From Candidatus Aminicenantota bacterium (GTDB lineage Bacteria > Acidobacteriota > Aminicenantia > UBA2199), in the NCBI GenBank assembly GCA_030612495.1, contig JAUWNT010000090.1:1-8911 (forward strand): DNA of 8,911 nucleotides, read 5' to 3'. The notes below the pieces were generated by a model, which was not told the DNA's origin, searched no databases, and saw only the letters and a list, made by a program, of their open reading frames with translations. The position numbers and the translations under genes were made by a program. How positions within the stretch are numbered: position 1 is the stretch's first letter; every line of letters begins with the position of its first letter. Below, piece by piece: positions 5,126-8,911 of this stretch.

Positions 5126-5680
5126 ATGATTAAAAAATCAATATTATTTTTATTAACTCTTTTTATATATCTTACTCTTTTTGCTGACAATATAGCAGAT
5201 AAAATAAGAAATGCTGATAACCAATATAAGAAAGGTTATTATGAAAAAGCAGTTAATTCCCTTTCTGAAGCAATTATGATGATAAAAAACAAAGGCTCTC
5301 TGAAAATAACAAAAACAATTTTATGCACTTCCATAAGAGGGTACGGAGATTACACTAAAATAGATGGATATTCTTTAAAAATAAAACAACCGCTCCTTCT
5401 CTATATTGAAGTTGAAGGTTTTAAAGTTTTAAAAGAGAATGAAAGATACTTATTTTCGTTATCTCAAGACGCAAAGATCACAGACAACTCGGGTAAGATT
5501 CTATTCCAGAGAAAAGATTGGGTTACTTATAAAAAATCGTTCCCTGTTCCTCTTTTCCCTTTTCATATAACAAACAGAATAACAGATATTCCCAAAGGTA
5601 AATATAAATATGAAATAACAATAAATGACCATTACAGAAAAAGATTTACAACAAAAAGCTTTAATTTCGAGGTTAAATAA
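5126..5680 (+). CDS. Secreted protein with a TPR-like repeat and predicted beta-rich C-terminal domain, unknown function
   Basis: An exported 184-aa protein of no family I recognise. I chose ATG 5126 rather than the in-frame GTG at 5117, because that GTG is part of the Shine-Dalgarno aaggtga (5114-5120), correctly spaced 5 nt before the ATG. Residues 1-20 form a Sec signal peptide (KK, hydrophobic core, LFA then D21), with no lipobox cysteine. Residues about 25-53 (NADNQYKKGYYEKAVNSLSEAI) look like one TPR-type helix pair. The remainder, about 58-184, is rich in alternating hydrophobic residues and ends with KGKYKYEITINDHYRKRFTT then FNFEV, resembling an Ig-like or beta-sandwich domain. It follows the lipoprotein gene by 78 nt, past a hairpin, so co-transcription is uncertain. 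It converges with the transporter gene, 17 nt away. Confidence 0.85.
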   Translation: MIKKSILFLLTLFIYLTLFADNIADKIRNADNQYKKGYYEKAVNSLSEAIMMIKNKGSLKITKTILCTSIRGYGDYTKIDGYSLKIKQPLLLYIEVEGFKVLKENERYLFSLSQDAKITDNSGKILFQRKDWVTYKKSFPVPLFPFHITNRITDIPKGKYKYEITINDHYRKRFTTKSFNFEVK

Positions 5681-5697
5681 GAGTTAATTATTATATT

Positions 5698-7731
5698 TTA
5701 GTCAATCTTTGCACGTTTAGAATCCCAATAAAGATAAAAAAGAAGTAAAGCAAACATAACAAATCCAAGAATTTCAGCTCCAGAAGATTCTGACCATGTT
5801 GCAGTGCCAATTGTTTTCATTATTGTCCAGTCATCAGCTATAAAAGTCTTCCCAATAAATACAATTGAAGCGGCTAAAACTCCCATAATTGCACCACCTG
5901 CAATAAAACCAGAAGCAAGCAAAGTACCGCGTTCTTTTCGTGCAGATTGTAATGACTCATTTTTTGTACTCTTAGCGACTAAATGTGCAACAATACCACC
6001 TGCAAGAATAGGAGTATTTAGATATAAGGGCAGGTACATTCCAAGAGCAAATGCAAGTGGAGGAATCCCAAGTAATTCTAGAACTATTGCCAATATCACA
6101 CCTGCCATATATAACAACCAGGGTGCAGGTTGACCTGTCATTAAAGGTTTTAAAACAGCAGCCATTGCAGATGCCTGAGGTGCTTCAAGACCACCCGGGC
6201 CAAACCCATAAGTCTTATATAGCATTAAAATAACCAATCCAACTGAAGCAGCAGCCAGAAATGTCCCAAGGAATTTATATCTCTCTTGATTTCTTGGCGA
6301 AGTGCCAAGCCAATAACCAATTTTCAAATCAGTGATAAATCCCCCTGCCATAGAAAGAGCAGTACACACAACACCTCCAATCAATAATGCAGCAAGCATA
6401 CCTTGATTACCCTTTAAACCTATTGCAACAAGAATAACTGAAGATATTATCAAAGTCATAAGAGTCATACCTGAAACCGGATTTGTTCCAACAATAGCAA
6501 TAGCACGCGCTGCAACAGTAGTAAAAAGAAATGAAATCACAACAACAATTCCCAAACCAACCAAAGCATGTATTAAATTACCATGCAAAACCAAAATAAG
6601 GAAAAATGCAAAAATACCTAAAATAGAAGCAAGTATTAATATCACATTCCACTTCATGCTAATATCTCTCTGCAGCCGATCTTGCTTAACCTTTTGTTCT
6701 GTTTTATCTCTTCCCCTTCCAGATAGCTCTTTACCAGCCAGTTTAAAGGCTCCTATAATAATCTTACGAGATTTTATTATTCCAATAATACCAGCAGCTG
6801 CAATACCTCCTATGCCAATATGCCTTACATACTCAGTAAAAATATCTCCAGGAAGCATCTGAGATATAGGTAGGGCTGCATTTAAAATCGGACCTGGGAT
6901 AAACTTACCAATATAAAATATGGAAGGAATAAAAACCCACCATGAAAGAAAAGAACCGCATGCTATTATCAGTGCATATTTCAAACCAACTATATAACCA
7001 AGACCCATAACAGCTGCACCAATATTTACATTGAATTCAAGCTTTACAGAATTAGCTAATTGTTTTCCCCATGAAAATACCCTTGAGGAAACCACCTCTT
7101 TCCATAAGCCCAATCCAGAAACCAGGAAATCATACAAACCGCCTACTATTAAAGCATTAACAAGGATCTTAGCCTGTTTACCACCTGATTCCCCTGCAAC
7201 CAACACTTCAGATGTGGCAGTTGCCTCTGGAAATGGAAATTCTCCATGCATATCTGATACAAAATATTTTCTAAATGGGATTAAAAAAAGTATACCTAAA
7301 AAGCCGCCAAATAAAGAAGCTAAAAAAATTTGAAAAAATGATGCTTCAATGCCCAATATGTAAAGCCCTGGTATTGTAAATATAGCACCTGCAACCACAA
7401 CACCTGAACTAGCTCCAATTGATTGAATAATCACATTTTCAGAAAGAGCATTTTTTCTTTTTGTAACATAAGAAAACCCTACTGCAAGAATTGCAATTGG
7501 TATTGCAGCTTCAAAAACCTGGCCGATTTTCAAACCTAAATATGCTGCTGCTGCAGAAAACAAAACAGCGTAAAACATTCCCCATAGAACTGAATATTTT
7601 GTTATTTCAGGAAGAGGAGCACCTGAAGGAACAACTGGTTGATATTTTTCTCCAGGTTTTAATTTTCTGTATGCATTCTCCGGTAATCCATCTTCTCTCA
7701 TATAAGGTTTTTCTTCTATTCCATTATCCAT
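5698..7731 (-). CDS. OPT-family oligopeptide transporter
   Basis: A 677-aa polytopic inner-membrane transporter of the OPT family (TC 2.A.67), expected to import small peptides or metal-ligand complexes with protons. After a polar N-terminus of about 45 residues, hydrophobic segments run through the whole protein (about 14-16 spans). Family features include AAAYLGLKIGQVFEAAIPIA (61-80), SENVIIQSIGASSG (97-110), a GEFPFPEATATSEVLVAGE stretch after the fourth span or so, NPVSGMTLMTLI in the middle, and LGIPPLAFALGMYLPLYLNT near the C-terminus. The length is typical of prokaryotic OPT proteins, and no break is seen. The start at 7731 is backed by AGGAGG (7747-7742). It stands alone on the - strand, so the substrate cannot be inferred from context. 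Confidence 0.95.
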   Translation of the reverse strand: MDNGIEEKPYMREDGLPENAYRKLKPGEKYQPVVPSGAPLPEITKYSVLWGMFYAVLFSAAAAYLGLKIGQVFEAAIPIAILAVGFSYVTKRKNALSENVIIQSIGASSGVVVAGAIFTIPGLYILGIEASFFQIFLASLFGGFLGILFLIPFRKYFVSDMHGEFPFPEATATSEVLVAGESGGKQAKILVNALIVGGLYDFLVSGLGLWKEVVSSRVFSWGKQLANSVKLEFNVNIGAAVMGLGYIVGLKYALIIACGSFLSWWVFIPSIFYIGKFIPGPILNAALPISQMLPGDIFTEYVRHIGIGGIAAAGIIGIIKSRKIIIGAFKLAGKELSGRGRDKTEQKVKQDRLQRDISMKWNVILILASILGIFAFFLILVLHGNLIHALVGLGIVVVISFLFTTVAARAIAIVGTNPVSGMTLMTLIISSVILVAIGLKGNQGMLAALLIGGVVCTALSMAGGFITDLKIGYWLGTSPRNQERYKFLGTFLAAASVGLVILMLYKTYGFGPGGLEAPQASAMAAVLKPLMTGQPAPWLLYMAGVILAIVLELLGIPPLAFALGMYLPLYLNTPILAGGIVAHLVAKSTKNESLQSARKERGTLLASGFIAGGAIMGVLAASIVFIGKTFIADDWTIMKTIGTATWSESSGAEILGFVMFALLLFYLYWDSKRAKID

Positions 7732-7741
7732 GTTTATATAG

Positions 7742-7747
7742 CCTCCT
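7742..7747 (-). promoter_or_regulatory. Shine-Dalgarno of the OPT transporter
   Basis: A perfect AGGAGG on the - strand, 10 nt before the ATG at 7731-7729. It fixes the transporter start. The rest of the 227-bp divergent intergenic region is very AT-rich. A TATAAT lies at 7823-7818 on the - strand without a recognisable -35, so I do not call a promoter there. Confidence 0.75.
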
Positions 7748-7895
7748 GTTTATAAAAATTGGTATAAATAAATTGATTTTTTACATATACTTTTGCAAGC
7801 ATTTTTTATTTTACTTAATTATAAAAAATAAAACAAGAAAATTATTTTATGTTTTTTGCTTTTCTTATAATAATTAAATTTAACCCTGAATTAAA

Positions 7896-7924
7896 TTGTT
7901 AAAAACAATAAAACATGATACAAT
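7896..7924 (+). promoter_or_regulatory. Extended -10 promoter for the thioredoxin-like lipoprotein
   Basis: TTGTTA (7896-7901) is followed after 17 nt by TACAAT (7919-7924), preceded by TG at 7916-7917 (TGA-TACAAT), an extended -10. The predicted start lies near 7931, giving a leader of about 28 nt with the strong gagaggagg (7946-7954) ahead of ATG 7959. It diverges from the transporter gene. Confidence 0.7.
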
Positions 7925-7958
7925 TCTCAATCTTTTTTATTAAAAGAGAGGAGGAAAA

Positions 7959-8911
7959 ATGTTAAAAAAGATTATAATAATAAGCACAATATTTACATTC
8001 TTTATTTCATGCCAGGCAGCAAAAGATAAGGAAACATTCCAAAATTTCTCTAATGATTATAAAACAATTCAAACAAAACACTCTGAAAAACTTGATAAAA
8101 TAAAATCTAGAGAAGAATATATGAGTTTTATGCAAACAAAAAGTAAAGATTTAGAAGAGCTATTAAAAAAATATGAAAATAACCCATCTACTGATAAAAT
8201 TGAAATTTTAAGAAGTAAAGTATTACTTAACCTATCGCAAATTGACAAATCAAAACTAAAAAAAGCAGAAGAAAAAATAAATACTCTTATTAATAAAAAA
8301 TCCAAATATATTACAGAAGCCAAAAAAGTAAAAGTTCAAATTCTGTTTACAAAGAGAAACACTGAAAAAGCATTAAAGCTATTTAAAGAAATAGAACCAA
8401 AACTAAAAAGAGATGAAGATCTTTTTATGGCTTATTTATATTTCACCTTTATGTCTGATGATATAAAAACAGTTAATGAATTTGCAAGTAAATTTTTAAT
8501 ATCCAAAGATATACCCAAAACAGTATCTATTTACAAACCCAGAGTCTATTCAAAACTCGCCTCAATTGAGAAGGACAAAGGAAATTTAATAAAAGCAAAA
8601 GATCTCATAAACAAAGCAATATCAATCACAACCAATTCAAGAGAAAAATCTTCTCTTGAATCAGAACTTTCTCATATTGAATTAATTGATAAACCAGCTC
8701 CTCCTATTTCCGCAGAGACCTGGATCAATTCGCAGCCTTTGTCTTTAAAATATTTAAAAGGGAAAGTTGTTGTTATTGATTTCTGGGCAACATGGTGTGG
8801 CCCTTGCATAACAGTTATTCCAACCTTAATAGAAGAATATAAAAACTTAAAAAATAAAGGGCTGGTCATCATTGGCTTTACTAAACTTTATGGAATGTAT
8901 AGAGACAATGT
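7959..8911 (+). CDS. Lipoprotein with helical N-terminal region and TlpA/ResA-type thioredoxin domain (3' truncated by window)
   Basis: An exported thiol-disulfide redox protein; 317 codons are visible and the frame is still open at the window edge. Residues 1-17 form a hydrophobic signal, with C18 in a relaxed lipobox (FISC), so membrane anchoring facing the periplasm is likely. Residues about 20-240 are lysine- and glutamate-rich and predicted helical, with TPR-like spacing (NTEKALKLFKEIEPKL; GNLIKAKDLINKAI). From about 243 comes a TlpA-like thioredoxin domain: KPAPPIS (244-250), LKGKVVVIDFWATWCGPC with the redox pair C280 and C283, then a following helix and VIIGFT. Such fusions usually reduce periplasmic disulfides or couple to cytochrome c maturation; the specific partner is unknown. 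A strong promoter and gagaggagg (7946-7954) precede the ATG. The C-terminal third of the thioredoxin fold, with its cis-proline, is off the window. Confidence 0.92.
   Translation, partial: MLKKIIIISTIFTFFISCQAAKDKETFQNFSNDYKTIQTKHSEKLDKIKSREEYMSFMQTKSKDLEELLKKYENNPSTDKIEILRSKVLLNLSQIDKSKLKKAEEKINTLINKKSKYITEAKKVKVQILFTKRNTEKALKLFKEIEPKLKRDEDLFMAYLYFTFMSDDIKTVNEFASKFLISKDIPKTVSIYKPRVYSKLASIEKDKGNLIKAKDLINKAISITTNSREKSSLESELSHIELIDKPAPPISAETWINSQPLSLKYLKGKVVVIDFWATWCGPCITVIPTLIEEYKNLKNKGLVIIGFTKLYGMYRDN

Noticed and set aside
5804..7333. Several + strand open frames antisense to the transporter (5804-6133, 6051-6233, 6656-6862, 7031-7333)
   Set aside because: They are mirror frames of a strongly conserved membrane protein gene, with no ribosome sites and no recognisable motifs.
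7818..7823. TATAAT on the - strand as the transporter's -10 box
   Set aside because: No -35-like hexamer lies 16-18 nt upstream, and this spacer is so AT-rich that the hexamer is expected by chance.
7491..7877. Open + strand frame of 128 codons spanning the transporter 5' end and the intergenic region
   Set aside because: Most of it is antisense to the conserved N-terminal part of the OPT transporter. It has no ribosome site, and its tail is low-complexity AT-rich translation (repeated F, L, K, I, Y).
8069..8872. - strand open frames at 8069-8323 and 8672-8872
   Set aside because: They are antisense to the lipoprotein whose frame continues to the CGPC motif. The second is opposite the thioredoxin active site itself.

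Overview
The window is AT-rich bacterial DNA, probably from a Gram-negative-type (diderm) anaerobe. It carries peptidoglycan genes, two lipoproteins with type II signal peptides, a Sec-exported protein and an OPT-family peptide transporter. I cannot name a phylum with confidence. Low GC and gene content would fit spirochaete-, fusobacterium- or candidate-phylum-like lineages, but nothing here is diagnostic. No rRNA, tRNA, CRISPR array or recognisable insertion sequence was seen, and no stretch over 300 bases lacks a gene.

Region 1 (1-2669, + strand) is a tight cell-wall operon. It holds the C-terminal tail of a soluble lytic transglycosylase (slt), ddl (D-Ala-D-Ala ligase), ruvX/yqgF (RNase H-fold nuclease) and mltG (endolytic transglycosylase). 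ddl and ruvX overlap by 4 nt, ruvX and mltG by 26 nt. Precursor synthesis (Ddl) is thus coupled with glycan-strand cleavage (Slt, MltG), with the housekeeping nuclease RuvX between them.

Region 2 (about 2661-4515) is the most interesting part. A block of three - strand reading frames is bracketed by two identical 30-bp direct repeats; the left copy contains the last two codons and stop of mltG. The block encodes an inositol-1-phosphate cytidylyltransferase-like NTP transferase, a 69-codon unknown frame with a TTG start, and a CDP-alcohol phosphatidyltransferase resembling di-myo-inositol-phosphate phosphate synthase. The two enzymes are fused in Archaeoglobus and Thermotoga. Here they are split, and one extra base at each of two homopolymer runs would join all three frames. 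The cassette genes lack clear Shine-Dalgarno sites, unlike the genes in regions 3 and 4. It looks like an inserted or mobile metabolic cassette for a CDP-activated polar head group, possibly CDP-inositol.

Region 3 (4516-5680, + strand) has a good sigma-70-type promoter, a small methionine-rich lipoprotein, a GC-rich perfect hairpin, and a secreted protein with one TPR-like repeat and a predicted beta-rich domain.

Region 4 (5698-8911) has an OPT-family oligopeptide transporter on the - strand. Diverging from it is a lipoprotein with a long helical N-terminal region and a TlpA/ResA-type thioredoxin domain (CGPC), cut by the window end, preceded by an extended -10 promoter.
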